The notes below the pieces were generated by a model that made no database searches, was not told the origin of the DNA, and saw only the letters and a list, made by a program, of their open reading frames with translations. From Fidelibacterota bacterium (GTDB lineage: Bacteria > Fidelibacterota > UBA8477 > JABMPR01), in assembly GCA_016845065.1 (NCBI GenBank), contig JAERTG010000146.1, forward strand, positions 1 through 43,852: a stretch of DNA of 43,852 nucleotides, in the 5' to 3' direction. The translations under genes and the position numbers were made by a program. Shown one piece after another: positions 8,245 to 16,168 of the stretch (its first letter is position 1; each line of letters begins with the position of its first letter).

Positions 8245-8382
8245 ATGGCCCCTATTCATGATGAACCACAGATCAGCACCAAAGGTCATATGATCTGTAG
8301 ACGTCTTTCAGGATTGGATCTACATTTACTACGGAAAAGGGATAATATCGATCAGTGGAATGATCTGGATGAGGCAAATTAA
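8245..8382 (+). CDS. Possible small protein (45 residues), in frame with the preceding small ORF
   Basis: ATG 8245 to TAA 8380-8382 encodes 45 residues, mostly charged helix (LSGLDLHLLRKRDNIDQWND is central). It is in the same frame as the 8119-8238 ORF and separated from it only by TAA and two Lys codons. No Shine-Dalgarno sequence is visible apart from an A-rich run, so translation would depend on coupling or on readthrough. Reading through the TAA would give a single protein of about 87 residues. It ends ten bases before the mobA stop on the other strand. It could be a decayed gene or chance; the coding look of the peptide is the only support. Confidence 0.3.
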   Translation: MAPIHDEPQISTKGHMICRRLSGLDLHLLRKRDNIDQWNDLDEAN

Positions 8383-8392
8383 ATGGAGCTTG

Positions 8393-8974
8393 CTATTGTC
8401 CCCTGATGAATGAGTTGTAGTCTTCCTCGTGATTCAGATTTCTAAGAGGTGTTTCATCTTTCATCGGGAAGAAATATACCGGACATCGCTTTAAGGCACG
8501 ATGAATTGCGAATTCTCCCTCTTCCAGCGCAGACCTGAAAATGGGGATACAATTCTTGCTATAAAAAGCGAACAAGGGTTCTTGCCGTCCATCAATGCAT
8601 GTTGGTATCACTGCTGACACGTGATCCAGATGGGAGCGCATTTTCTCCACCAAATTCATGTCAATAGTGGGAATATCCACAGCAACAACAAAATTATACT
8701 CAGTTCGGGAAGCATTCAGCACTGACGTTAACCCTTCCAAAGGTCCCCTTCCCTGGTTCTCGTCCCTGACTACCGGTAACTTGAGATAGGCCAGTTTATC
8801 CGGATCATTGGCTGAGATAATGACATCCTCAAAATAATTCTTGAGAATGCGAACCTGTCTATCAAGCAGCTGCTCATTTCCCACCTTTAAAAAGCGTTTG
8901 TCCTTTCCCATGCGCGTTGCGGAACCACCTGCAAGAATGATCGCTGTACAGGAATTGCAGGGTGAGGCATTCAT
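8393..8974 (-). CDS. mobA: Molybdenum cofactor guanylyltransferase MobA
   Basis: A 193-residue protein with the MobA/GlmU-type nucleotidyltransferase fold. The GTP-binding signature LAGGSATRMGKDK is at residues 14-26, followed by GRGPLEGLTSVL and a metal-binding Asp in AVDIPTID. The family-typical NLNHEEDY is near the C-terminus. MobA transfers GMP to molybdopterin to make the bis-MGD cofactor used by DMSO-reductase-family enzymes. I start at the ATG at 8974; an in-frame TTG just before it touches the stop of the upstream gene. The upstream thioredoxin-fold gene ends at 8978, so the two are cotranscribed. No molybdoenzyme or other moa/moe gene lies in the window. The N-terminal CNSC pair is unusual for MobA. 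Confidence 0.9.
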   Translation of the reverse strand: MNASPCNSCTAIILAGGSATRMGKDKRFLKVGNEQLLDRQVRILKNYFEDVIISANDPDKLAYLKLPVVRDENQGRGPLEGLTSVLNASRTEYNFVVAVDIPTIDMNLVEKMRSHLDHVSAVIPTCIDGRQEPLFAFYSKNCIPIFRSALEEGEFAIHRALKRCPVYFFPMKDETPLRNLNHEEDYNSFIRGQ

Positions 8975-8977
8975 CAA

Positions 8978-11149
8978 TTAGTTCCCAGATAAATGCTGGA
9001 GCGTTTTCTCCAGGGATAATAAATCAGTTTCAGGATATTGACAGGCATAGTCCTGACAAATATAAACGGTCAATCCTTCATCAATAGCTTTTTGGTAGGA
9101 CAAAAATCCTGAGATCTCCTCAATTTGATCAAATTCCTGGTTTGGACGGTAGAGGATGAGCTTAAATGGATCATAGAATTTTCTCAGAACAGAAGTTGCA
9201 TTAGCGAGGTCCTTGGAGTCACCTGCTATCACTATTTCACGAGTACCCCTCACGTGAGCCTGTGTACTCTGTAAAAGCGCTGAAAAACCACGCGGAGCCC
9301 TCTGGATTTGATGAGAGAAGGTCTCTCCAATCTTTCTGGATAGCATTTCCCATTCTGGATTCTCAGTGAGCCGCCCCAGATAATACAAATTTTCCACTGC
9401 CACAGAATTTCCTGAAGGAATCGCTCCATCATAAATTTCCTTCTGGCGGATAAACAAATCTTTGTCTCCGACAGCAGTGAAGAAAAATCCACCTTCTACA
9501 CCATCCCAGAATTTTGTGAGCTGAGTCTTTTGCAATTTGATGGCCAGACTTAGATAGTCTACATCAAATGATGCTTCGTAATAATTCCTGAATCCCTGGA
9601 TTATAAAGCTATAATCATCAAGGAATCCATCAATTCTATCCCCTCCAGTAACTGGCATATGCATAAGCTGATCATTTTCCAAAATAATCTCATCGCGAAG
9701 GTATGCTGCAAGATCAGCTGCAGCCTGGCGATAACTCTCATTTCCAGTAGCAGAGGCAGCCCGAGATAGTGCCGAAAGCGTCAAACCATTCCAGTCGGCT
9801 AGTATTTTATTGTCAAGACCTGGATGAATTCTCTTCTCTCGAATCTGATAGAGTTTTTGGCGGATTTCATTCCATTCCTGACTATCTAATAGGTGCGCAT
9901 ATTCCATGTCCGTATCAATATCAAATATGTTCATTCCAGATGGTGATCCGCTGGCTTCATCATTGAAATTCCCCTCACTCCTGAGACCAAAAATGGGCGC
10001 ATATTCAGCTAACCCCTTATCATCTATGACTTCTTTGAGTTCCTCCCAGGACCAGACATAAAACTTCCCCTCCTCTCCTTCGCTATCCGCATCTTCCGCT
10101 GAAAAGTAAGCTCCATTGGGGGACCTTAACTTATCTGAGAGATACTCAAATATTTCATCTACAGTTCTGAGAAAAAGCGGGTCTCGACTCAGCATCCAGG
10201 CCTCAGTATAGGCCATCATAAGATTAACCTGATCATAAAGCATCTTTTCGAAATGAGGGACGTGCCAATCTGCATCCGTGCTGTATCGATGGAATCCAAA
10301 TCCGATCTGATCATAAATGCCACCTAGTCTCATCTCTCTGAGACTAAGAAGTGCCATGTTCGAAATGGTGGAATCGCCAGTGCGATATCCTTCCCGGAGT
10401 AAGAACACCAGATTGTGCGGGGATGGAAATTTTGGAGCGCTACCAAACCCTCCCCTTAAAGAATCATAATTTCGTTTAAAGTCTGAGTTGGCTTTGATCA
10501 AGATATCAGCATCTAACACCCCAACGATCTGTTCAGGTCTCTTCTGCTGAAGGGCATTAATAATTTGATCAGCGGATGCTTCAATTTCTTCTCGTTGGGT
10601 CATCCAGGCATCGGTTATTCGCGGCAATAACTCCAACATTCCAACCCTGTCAGGTGAGGATGATTTTGGGAAATACGTACCGGCAAAAAAGGGTCGTTTA
10701 TCCGGGCTCATCACAATGGTTAACGGCCAGCCACCCCGTCCGATTAGTGTTGTGGCTGCAGCCATATAAACCTGATCTATATCCGGCCGTTCCTCACGAT
10801 CCACCTTTATCGAGACATAATTCTCATTCATCAGTTTGGCTACAGCTTCATCTTCGAATGATTCATGAGCCATCACATGACACCAGTGACAGGTTGAGTA
10901 ACCAATCGATAGAAAAATTGGTTTGTCCTCGAGACGCGCCTTTTCAAACGCCTCCTCTCCCCAGGGATACCAATCAACCGGGTTGTGTGCATGTTGAAGT
11001 AAATAAGGACTTGATGATTTTATGAGTCGATTTGTATGAGCGTGGGATCCGTGCATTGAATCTCCTTGGCAGGATATGAGTAGCATAAATATGCTAATAA
11101 AAAACATTGTGTTATGAGAACGATTGAATCCAATCAGTTGATCATTCAT
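8978..11149 (-). CDS. Thioredoxin-domain lipoprotein of the YyaL/SSP411 (DUF255) family
   Basis: A 723-residue protein. The first ~27 residues contain a hydrophobic stretch ending in a lipobox (LLISC), so it is probably an exported lipoprotein. The start is uncertain: Met1 at 11149 and Met15 are both in frame and neither has a clear ribosome binding site. Residues about 42-200 form a thioredoxin-like domain with the family signatures [17 protein letters not shown] and CHWC (Cys87, Cys90), then [13 protein letters not shown] and [12 protein letters not shown]. The remainder is an (alpha/alpha)6-barrel like that of the spermatogenesis-associated protein 20/YyaL group ([27 protein letters not shown]). 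The biochemical role of the family is poorly defined; redox or sugar-related functions have been suggested. The lipoprotein signal places this one outside the cytoplasm. mobA follows directly. Confidence 0.88.
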   Translation of the reverse strand: MNDQLIGFNRSHNTMFFISIFMLLISCQGDSMHGSHAHTNRLIKSSSPYLLQHAHNPVDWYPWGEEAFEKARLEDKPIFLSIGYSTCHWCHVMAHESFEDEAVAKLMNENYVSIKVDREERPDIDQVYMAAATTLIGRGGWPLTIVMSPDKRPFFAGTYFPKSSSPDRVGMLELLPRITDAWMTQREEIEASADQIINALQQKRPEQIVGVLDADILIKANSDFKRNYDSLRGGFGSAPKFPSPHNLVFLLREGYRTGDSTISNMALLSLREMRLGGIYDQIGFGFHRYSTDADWHVPHFEKMLYDQVNLMMAYTEAWMLSRDPLFLRTVDEIFEYLSDKLRSPNGAYFSAEDADSEGEEGKFYVWSWEELKEVIDDKGLAEYAPIFGLRSEGNFNDEASGSPSGMNIFDIDTDMEYAHLLDSQEWNEIRQKLYQIREKRIHPGLDNKILADWNGLTLSALSRAASATGNESYRQAAADLAAYLRDEIILENDQLMHMPVTGGDRIDGFLDDYSFIIQGFRNYYEASFDVDYLSLAIKLQKTQLTKFWDGVEGGFFFTAVGDKDLFIRQKEIYDGAIPSGNSVAVENLYYLGRLTENPEWEMLSRKIGETFSHQIQRAPRGFSALLQSTQAHVRGTREIVIAGDSKDLANATSVLRKFYDPFKLILYRPNQEFDQIEEISGFLSYQKAIDEGLTVYICQDYACQYPETDLLSLEKTLQHLSGN

Positions 11150-11304
11150 GTGGGCAATTTATTCGCGAGTTGAATTAATGCGACTACTATTGTCATGTTT
11201 GTCACAGGAGCCATAATTCGGGGTGACTAAAATTGATGGATGAAGCTCGGATAAATAATAATTCTGACGTAACAATTTCATCTCTACTTCAAGACCAGCC
11301 ACCC

Positions 11305-11333
11305 TTGCAACCCCATGTGTGTCAAACTATATT
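11305..11333 (+). promoter_or_regulatory. Candidate sigma-70-type promoter for the PpiD-like gene
   Basis: TTGCAA (11305-11310) and TATATT (11328-11333) are separated by exactly 17 bases, matching -35 and -10 elements. The expected transcription start near 11340 leaves a leader of about 55 bases that ends in AGGAGGAATAAC before the ATG at 11396. The leader contains a small stem (CGCTA-CGCT-TAGCG). FCB bacteria can use a different -7/-33 consensus, so this remains a candidate. The rest of the 246-base gap (11150-11395) shows nothing else clear. Confidence 0.5.
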
Positions 11334-11395
11334 GGGCGGCTTTTTTTAAATCCAAAATTTTTATACGCTACGCTTAGCGCAGGAGGAATAACAAA

Positions 11396-13213
11396 ATGGG
11401 TGTGATGAATAAAATGCGAGACAACATGGCCGGAATCATGATATTTCTGGTTATCGTCTTCGTACTGACCATGTCTGTCGGTGGTTTAGTTGGAGGTGCC
11501 GATATCACGGACCTGCTCAGTGGCAATCAACCCAATGCCTTTACTACGGTGAATGGTCAGGAATTGACCCGGGAAGTTTTCATGCGCTCTCTTCAGAACG
11601 AACGCGAAAATTATAGAGAAAGAAATGGCAGCGAACCTACAGAACAGCAGATGGCTCAATTGACTGATCAAGTTTGGGAAACGATGGTAACCCAAATACT
11701 CATTCAGCAGGAGATAAAGAATCAGGACATCACTGTTTCCAGCGAAGAACTCAAGTATTACTTCTCTGAGAACATCCACCCCAGTGTTCGTCAATACTTT
11801 ATGTCCGAAGAAGGTGAGTTTGATTACAATGCATACCAGGAAGCTGTAAATTCTCCTCAGGCAGGTAGTTTTTGGACAGCCATGAGTCAACAAGTTGCAT
11901 CAATAGTACCTGTGGAAAAGCTTCAGCAGAAAGTACTCTCCACTACTCAGGTGTCAGATGCCGAGGTCAGAGCAGAGTATATGAAGAACAATATATCGTT
12001 CGATCTTGACTATCTTTTCGTCAAAAGCTCCCTCTATAATGATAGCGAAGCTGAGATCTCAGAAGCTGAAATCCAAAACCATTATGATCTGTACATTGAT
12101 GACTACCAACAGGAAGAATCACGCGTGTTACAATTGGTTTCCACTGAAATCAAGTCAACAGAATTAGACACTACCAGAGCACTGAATCTGATTAAAGATA
12201 TCCAGGCTGAACTTGCTGCTGGTGCTTCTTTTGAGGCAACTGCTAAAATTCAATCTGAGGGTCCTTCTGCCGTGAATGGTGGATTTCTGGGCTGGTTTGG
12301 CAGAGGAAAAATGGCTAAACCTTTTGAAGACGCTGCCTTTGCCGCGCCAGTCGGTGAGGTTGTTGGTCCTGTGTTAACTCAGTTTGGTTTTCATCTCATA
12401 AAAGTTGAGAACATGAGGGAAGTAGAGGGACAACCAGAAGTTGAAGCTCGTCATATCCTCATTGAAATTCGTCCCAGCGAAACCACACGTGATCACATTA
12501 GAAGAAATTTAAAGAATCTAGAATTCTTAGCCGATGAGATGGGATTTGAAAAAGCTGTTGATTCACTGGATATGACAACAAGCACCAGTAATAAGTTGAA
12601 TCAGAAAGACACCTTTGTTTCTGGAGTTGGATCCTTTCAATCAGCTGTCCGCTTTGCCTACCTATCAGAGCTTGGGGCACATAGTTCTGTCATGCAAAAT
12701 GAAACCCATTTCGCAATTTTCATGTTGTCGGAAATCACCCCAGCAGGTCCCAGGCGTTATGACAATGCAAAAGTCAGCATCAAACGCAAGCTGATGAACG
12801 AGAAAAAGCAGTCATTGGCAAGTGATGCTGCGTCTACCCTCCTCTCCCAACTGGATGCTGAGAATGACTGGGCCACAGTAAAATTAGATGGTCGTGATGG
12901 TTTAACCCACGAATCAGTAGAAGGTGCCAAAGGCAACGGCACCATTAAAGGTTTAGGGCGTATTCATGAGATTTTCGGCTTTCTGGAAAATGCCAAAGCT
13001 GGGTCAATTTCCCCAGTATTTGACACTCCTCGTGGGGCAGTAATATTAAGGTTGAATGCCCGCTCAGATTTTGATGAAGAAGACTATGCTGCTCAATATG
13101 ATGGTTTGTATGATAGTTTGACCAAAACACGACAAAATGAGGTTTGGAGTCAATATTTACTTTCACTCCGCGAGAATGCTGACGTTATGGACAACCGTTT
13201 ACGCATGCTCTAA
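11396..13213 (+). CDS. PpiD/SurA-like periplasmic folding protein (peptidyl-prolyl isomerase)
   Basis: A 605-residue protein with the PpiD layout: a short cytoplasmic start, one membrane helix at about residues 12-33, a SurA/PpiD N-terminal helical chaperone domain (about 40-200, with TVNGQELTREVFMRSLQNER), and a parvulin-type rotamase domain at about 240-350 (GPSAVNGGFLGWFGRGKMAK, FGFHLIKVENM). EARHILIEIRP begins a second parvulin-like segment without the full signature. PpiD-type proteins sit in the inner membrane at the Sec exit and help newly exported proteins fold. The ribosome binding site is excellent (AGGAGG, nine bases before the ATG). It is monocistronic, with a promoter at 11305-11333 and a terminator at 13238-13263. 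The abundance of barrels encoded nearby fits a need for such a chaperone. Confidence 0.88.
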   Translation: MGVMNKMRDNMAGIMIFLVIVFVLTMSVGGLVGGADITDLLSGNQPNAFTTVNGQELTREVFMRSLQNERENYRERNGSEPTEQQMAQLTDQVWETMVTQILIQQEIKNQDITVSSEELKYYFSENIHPSVRQYFMSEEGEFDYNAYQEAVNSPQAGSFWTAMSQQVASIVPVEKLQQKVLSTTQVSDAEVRAEYMKNNISFDLDYLFVKSSLYNDSEAEISEAEIQNHYDLYIDDYQQEESRVLQLVSTEIKSTELDTTRALNLIKDIQAELAAGASFEATAKIQSEGPSAVNGGFLGWFGRGKMAKPFEDAAFAAPVGEVVGPVLTQFGFHLIKVENMREVEGQPEVEARHILIEIRPSETTRDHIRRNLKNLEFLADEMGFEKAVDSLDMTTSTSNKLNQKDTFVSGVGSFQSAVRFAYLSELGAHSSVMQNETHFAIFMLSEITPAGPRRYDNAKVSIKRKLMNEKKQSLASDAASTLLSQLDAENDWATVKLDGRDGLTHESVEGAKGNGTIKGLGRIHEIFGFLENAKAGSISPVFDTPRGAVILRLNARSDFDEEDYAAQYDGLYDSLTKTRQNEVWSQYLLSLRENADVMDNRLRML

Positions 13214-13237
13214 TATTTAAGCAGATTATTGTTTCTA

Positions 13238-13263
13238 AAAACGGGGGGCTTGCTCCCCGTTTT
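13238..13263 (+). terminator. Rho-independent terminator after the PpiD-like gene
   Basis: AAAACGGGG and CCCCGTTTT form a nine-base-pair stem around a short G/C-rich loop, 24 bases after the stop codon. The 3' T run is short (TTTTGTGTTT), giving a moderately strong terminator. Confidence 0.8.
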
Positions 13264-13365
13264 GTGTTTATCAGATAAGCCTCCGTACCGAATCCCACCC
13301 AAATAAGACTTTATATTTCCTCTTCATTAATTATGTTGTCATAATTGATTTTAAAGGAGGATTTT

Positions 13366-13797
13366 GTGGCTAGATCAAAAATTGTACTCATCGTCATAGT
13401 TGGATTGTTTATCATCATGCAGCTCATTCCACTAAATCAGACAAACCCACCTGTTATTCAGGATATAGCCGCACCCTCAGAAATCGATGTAATACTTAAA
13501 AACTCCTGTTATGATTGTCATTCAAACGAAACCAAATGGCCCTGGTATAGCCGCATTGCTCCGGGATCATTTCTTATAACTCGTGATGTAGTCGAAGGTA
13601 GAAAGCATCTTAATTTTTCTGATTTTGCAGATTTAGATGCTTTTGATAGCACAGATATTGCTGATGAGATAATTGAAGTTCTGGAGGAGGGTGAAATGCC
13701 CATCCTACCTTATCTTTTGTTACACCCAGGCGCAAGTTTGAGTGATAGTCAGATAACAGCGCTTTCAGAGTGGGCTGAAACATTGTATTCAGAATAA
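13366..13797 (+). CDS. Membrane-anchored haem-binding-domain protein
   Basis: A 143-residue protein read from the GTG at 13366, chosen because AAAGGAGG sits five bases upstream; the longer TTG frame would place that site inside the gene. An N-terminal membrane anchor (about residues 5-21) is followed by a c-type haem motif CYDCH (Cys48, Cys51, His52) and the conserved context HSNETKWPWYSRIAP, typical of the Haem_bd (PF14376) family in Bacteroidota and relatives. The GEMPILPYLLLHPGA segment near the end probably supplies the distal Met or Pro-rich loop. Such proteins are thought to be periplasmic electron carriers or haem sensors. It precedes motA by 40 bases, so it may lead the motor operon, although a functional link is unproven. 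Confidence 0.82.
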   Translation: MARSKIVLIVIVGLFIIMQLIPLNQTNPPVIQDIAAPSEIDVILKNSCYDCHSNETKWPWYSRIAPGSFLITRDVVEGRKHLNFSDFADLDAFDSTDIADEIIEVLEEGEMPILPYLLLHPGASLSDSQITALSEWAETLYSE

Positions 13798-13837
13798 ATT
13801 GTTCAATGAATTTTAGAAATAATACCTAGGGGAAACT

Positions 13838-14665
13838 ATGGATATTGCAACCATCATTGGATTACTTTTCGGATTGTTCCTGGTCTTTTTTGGTATGTCT
13901 GAACCTGGAAGTTTTACACCTCCTGATACATTCTTTAATCTGCGTGGTCTGGCAATTGTTTTAGGTGGGACTTTTGCCGCGACTCTAGTGAATTATCCAC
14001 TGAAAAATGTCATCGGTATGCTCAAGGTTTCGCTTCAAGCTTTTTCCAATGGTACAGCGTTCAATCATATGGAAGTAATTGATGAACTGGCTGAATATTC
14101 TGAACAGGCCAGAAAAAAAGGTCTACCCTCCCTGGAAACCATACTCGATGGCATAGATAATCATTATCTCCAAATGGGCTTGGAAAATGCCATCCTTGAA
14201 AGGGATCCCAAAAAACTCGAGAATTTTCTCAACAATGAACTTAATTCCATGATCGACCGACACACCAACGGTCAAGAAATCTTCTACAATATGGGCTCCT
14301 ATGCCCCTGCTTTCGGTTTGCTGGGAACCGTGATGGGTTTAATCCTTATGATGACTCGTCAAGCAGCCACATCCACTGTAGACAGCTATGCGACTGGAGC
14401 ACAGGATTCAATGTCAGCTCTGTTGCAAGGTATGGGTATTGCACTGGTAACCACCTTTTACGGAGTGTTGTTGGCAAACCTCCTTTTTATCCCCATAGCA
14501 GGTAAATTGAAAGCACGTTCGGATGCAGAAGTTCATGGTCTCAACATTATCAAAGCTGGAATTCTGAGTATCCACTCCAAAGAACATCCACTCATCATGC
14601 GCGAAAAGCTGCTTACTTTTGTTGATAAGGATACACGGAAGGCTGCAAGACAAGCTACAGACTAA
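13838..14665 (+). CDS. motA: MotA/PomA-type motor stator A subunit
   Basis: A 275-residue protein with four membrane helices in the MotA pattern. TM1 is MDIATIIGLLFGLFLVFFGM. TM2 holds LAIVLGGTFAATLVNYPLKN, nearly the family consensus. A cytoplasmic loop of about 90 residues follows. TM3 is MGSYAPAFGLLGTVMGLILM and TM4 is GIALVTTFYGVLLANLLFIP. It is closer to the long flagellar MotA/PomA type than to TolQ or ExbB. Five MotA subunits surround two MotB-type subunits and turn as ions pass. Here one motA is followed by two different motB-like genes (seven-base gap to the first). No flagellar structural gene is in the window, so the motor might serve flagella, gliding or a secretion machine. AGGGG precedes the ATG. 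Confidence 0.9.
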   Translation: MDIATIIGLLFGLFLVFFGMSEPGSFTPPDTFFNLRGLAIVLGGTFAATLVNYPLKNVIGMLKVSLQAFSNGTAFNHMEVIDELAEYSEQARKKGLPSLETILDGIDNHYLQMGLENAILERDPKKLENFLNNELNSMIDRHTNGQEIFYNMGSYAPAFGLLGTVMGLILMMTRQAATSTVDSYATGAQDSMSALLQGMGIALVTTFYGVLLANLLFIPIAGKLKARSDAEVHGLNIIKAGILSIHSKEHPLIMREKLLTFVDKDTRKAARQATD

Positions 14666-14671
14666 CATCAT

Positions 14672-15367
14672 ATGTCTGATATCTCACTCATTGCTGGACG
14701 GGCATCCAACTCCTGGAAAGTCACTTACAGTGATCTCTTAACTGGTTTACTGGCTTTCTTTCTGCTCTTGATTATTAAAGCTGAGCAAGACGCAAACACC
14801 ACCTTTAAATTTGCAGATCAAATGAAAGATGTGATTTATGCCAAAGTAGTGCATGAAAAACAAGTCCGTCAGTTGGAATGGCTTTACGTTGAGCATGCTG
14901 GCCCCAAGGGAATAAAACTTCTCATCCCTTCTGAAATTGGAGATCAAACTTTTTTCCAATCTGGGGAAGATCAGATTGTAATCAATTTCATTTTCTATCT
15001 CCGCACTGTTGCCCAGATTATAGGTGGGTTGGAACTGGAAAAGATTCCAATCCGCAATAAGGATATCTTTGCCAAACTCGAGGCCTCTGGAAAGACAGTC
15101 AGAATTAATGTCCGTATCGAAGGTCATTCTGATGCCGTCCCTCTTGGACGATCTTCCCGTTTCAGGGACAACTGGGATTTATCAACTGCCAGGGCACACC
15201 AGGTAGCTCAATACCTGATTGATGAAACTACTATACCTGAATCATATTTTTCGATTTCGGGTTATGGTCCATTTCATCCACTTGTTGATGAGCGCAACTA
15301 CGATGAAAATAGACGGGTTGAAATTTATTTAGATATTCAACTGATTGAGATGGAAAATGGGAACTAA
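14672..15367 (+). CDS. MotB-like stator subunit, first paralogue
   Basis: A 231-residue protein with a short cytoplasmic start, one membrane helix at about residues 19-38 (YSDLLTGLLAFFLLLII) carrying the ion-binding Asp21, equivalent to Asp32 of E. coli MotB, then a linker of about 100 residues. An OmpA-like peptidoglycan-binding domain covers about 145-225 (IEGHSDAVPLG, NWDLSTARAHQVAQYL, ENRRVEIYL). All elements needed for a working B subunit are present: Asp in the helix and the Asp/Arg residues that hold diaminopimelate in OmpA domains. The helix resembles proton-type MotB (TxxxAFF). It lies seven bases after motA, and its 3' end overlaps the second motB-like gene by 11 bases, so all three are cotranslated. 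Confidence 0.87.
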   Translation: MSDISLIAGRASNSWKVTYSDLLTGLLAFFLLLIIKAEQDANTTFKFADQMKDVIYAKVVHEKQVRQLEWLYVEHAGPKGIKLLIPSEIGDQTFFQSGEDQIVINFIFYLRTVAQIIGGLELEKIPIRNKDIFAKLEASGKTVRINVRIEGHSDAVPLGRSSRFRDNWDLSTARAHQVAQYLIDETTIPESYFSISGYGPFHPLVDERNYDENRRVEIYLDIQLIEMENGN

Positions 15368-16049
15368 GGATCGAATAGCCAAAGTTGCAGGTAACGCGCG
15401 CTCTAGCTGGGTACTTTCCTATGGCGACACCGTTACCCTGTTAATCTGCTTTTTTATCATGATGATCACCGTCCGCGCCGGTCAGATAAACAAGGTACAT
15501 GCTTGGGTGAATGATCGCCTGGATGAGGCTGCCACTGAAGTTCAGGAAGTGATGGATTCGGCAGGGATCACTGAAATATCTGTTTCACGCAATTCTAAAG
15601 GTGTACAAATCACTCTGGATGACCCCAGACTTTTTGAGGTCGCATCTGCTCAACCCAGAAGTACTCACCTCTACCAATTAGATGCCGTGGCAACATCCAT
15701 TCGAAATTTGAATATCTTTCACCTGCCCATCACAGAACATGCTTCCTTCCTTAGAGAACTGGAATCCTCAGGTCTTCAATGGCAGGTTGAAATTCGAATC
15801 GAGGGACACACTGATAATATGCCATTGACCAGGAATGCACTGTATCGTGACAACTGGGAGTTGAGCGCCGCCAGAGCCCAGTCAATCATGATTCAGCTAC
15901 AGGAACGTACTTCCCTCGCAGCATCCATTTTTGCGATCGGGGGATTTGGAGAATTTCAGCCCATTGGTGACAACAATACCCAAGCCGGACGTGAAATCAA
16001 TCGCCGAGTTGAAATTTTTATTGGTGCTTCACTGGTTCAATCTCACTAA
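15357..16049 (+). CDS. MotB-like stator subunit, second paralogue
   Basis: A 230-residue protein read from the ATG at 15357, inside the end of the previous gene; the longer TTG frame at 15345 lacks support. The membrane helix at about residues 21-41 (SYGDTVTLLICFFIMMI) carries Asp24 and resembles PomB (LLMCFF) more than MotB. The C-terminal OmpA-like domain is canonical (VEIRIEGHTDNMPLTRN, NWELSAARAQSIM, INRRVEIFI). It differs from its neighbour throughout the linker (GITEISVSRNSKGVQITLDD is a normal MotB plug-to-domain segment). The two B genes therefore look like an old duplication rather than a recent copy, and both keep every key residue. Coexpression with one motA implies a mixed B dimer or alternative stators. 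Confidence 0.87.
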   Translation: MGTKDRIAKVAGNARSSWVLSYGDTVTLLICFFIMMITVRAGQINKVHAWVNDRLDEAATEVQEVMDSAGITEISVSRNSKGVQITLDDPRLFEVASAQPRSTHLYQLDAVATSIRNLNIFHLPITEHASFLRELESSGLQWQVEIRIEGHTDNMPLTRNALYRDNWELSAARAQSIMIQLQERTSLAASIFAIGGFGEFQPIGDNNTQAGREINRRVEIFIGASLVQSH

Positions 16050-16053
16050 GTCA

Positions 16054-16067
16054 ATATCTATAGATAT
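16054..16067. repeat. Perfect 14-bp palindrome upstream of porU
   Basis: ATATCTATAGATAT is a perfect palindrome four bases after the second motB-like stop and about 100 bases before the porU start. It is AT-rich, too weak to terminate, and has the size of a dimeric regulator site. The rest of the 119-base gap shows only AGGA just before the porU ATG. Confidence 0.4.
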
Positions 16068-16168
16068 ATAATGTGGGTCGATCATTTCCCTTTGTGGATA
16101 GGACATTTCAATTATTATTGCCAAATATGACTAAGGAACAATCCGTAGGGATTTACGTTTAGGAATTC

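Noticed and set aside
8070..8261. 63-codon plus-strand frame in the mobA-yhaM gap
   Set aside because: The peptide is basic and irregular; a different frame in the same stretch (8119-8238) has a ribosome binding site and a more protein-like sequence.
10576..11025. 149-codon plus-strand frame opposite the YyaL-like gene
   Set aside because: It lies wholly inside a well-supported gene on the other strand and its composition is that of a shadow frame.
11368..11379. Twelve-base word CTACGCTTAGCG, with its reverse complement at 39032-39043
   Set aside because: Dozens of 12-base matches are expected by chance in a window of this size; flanking sequence does not match.
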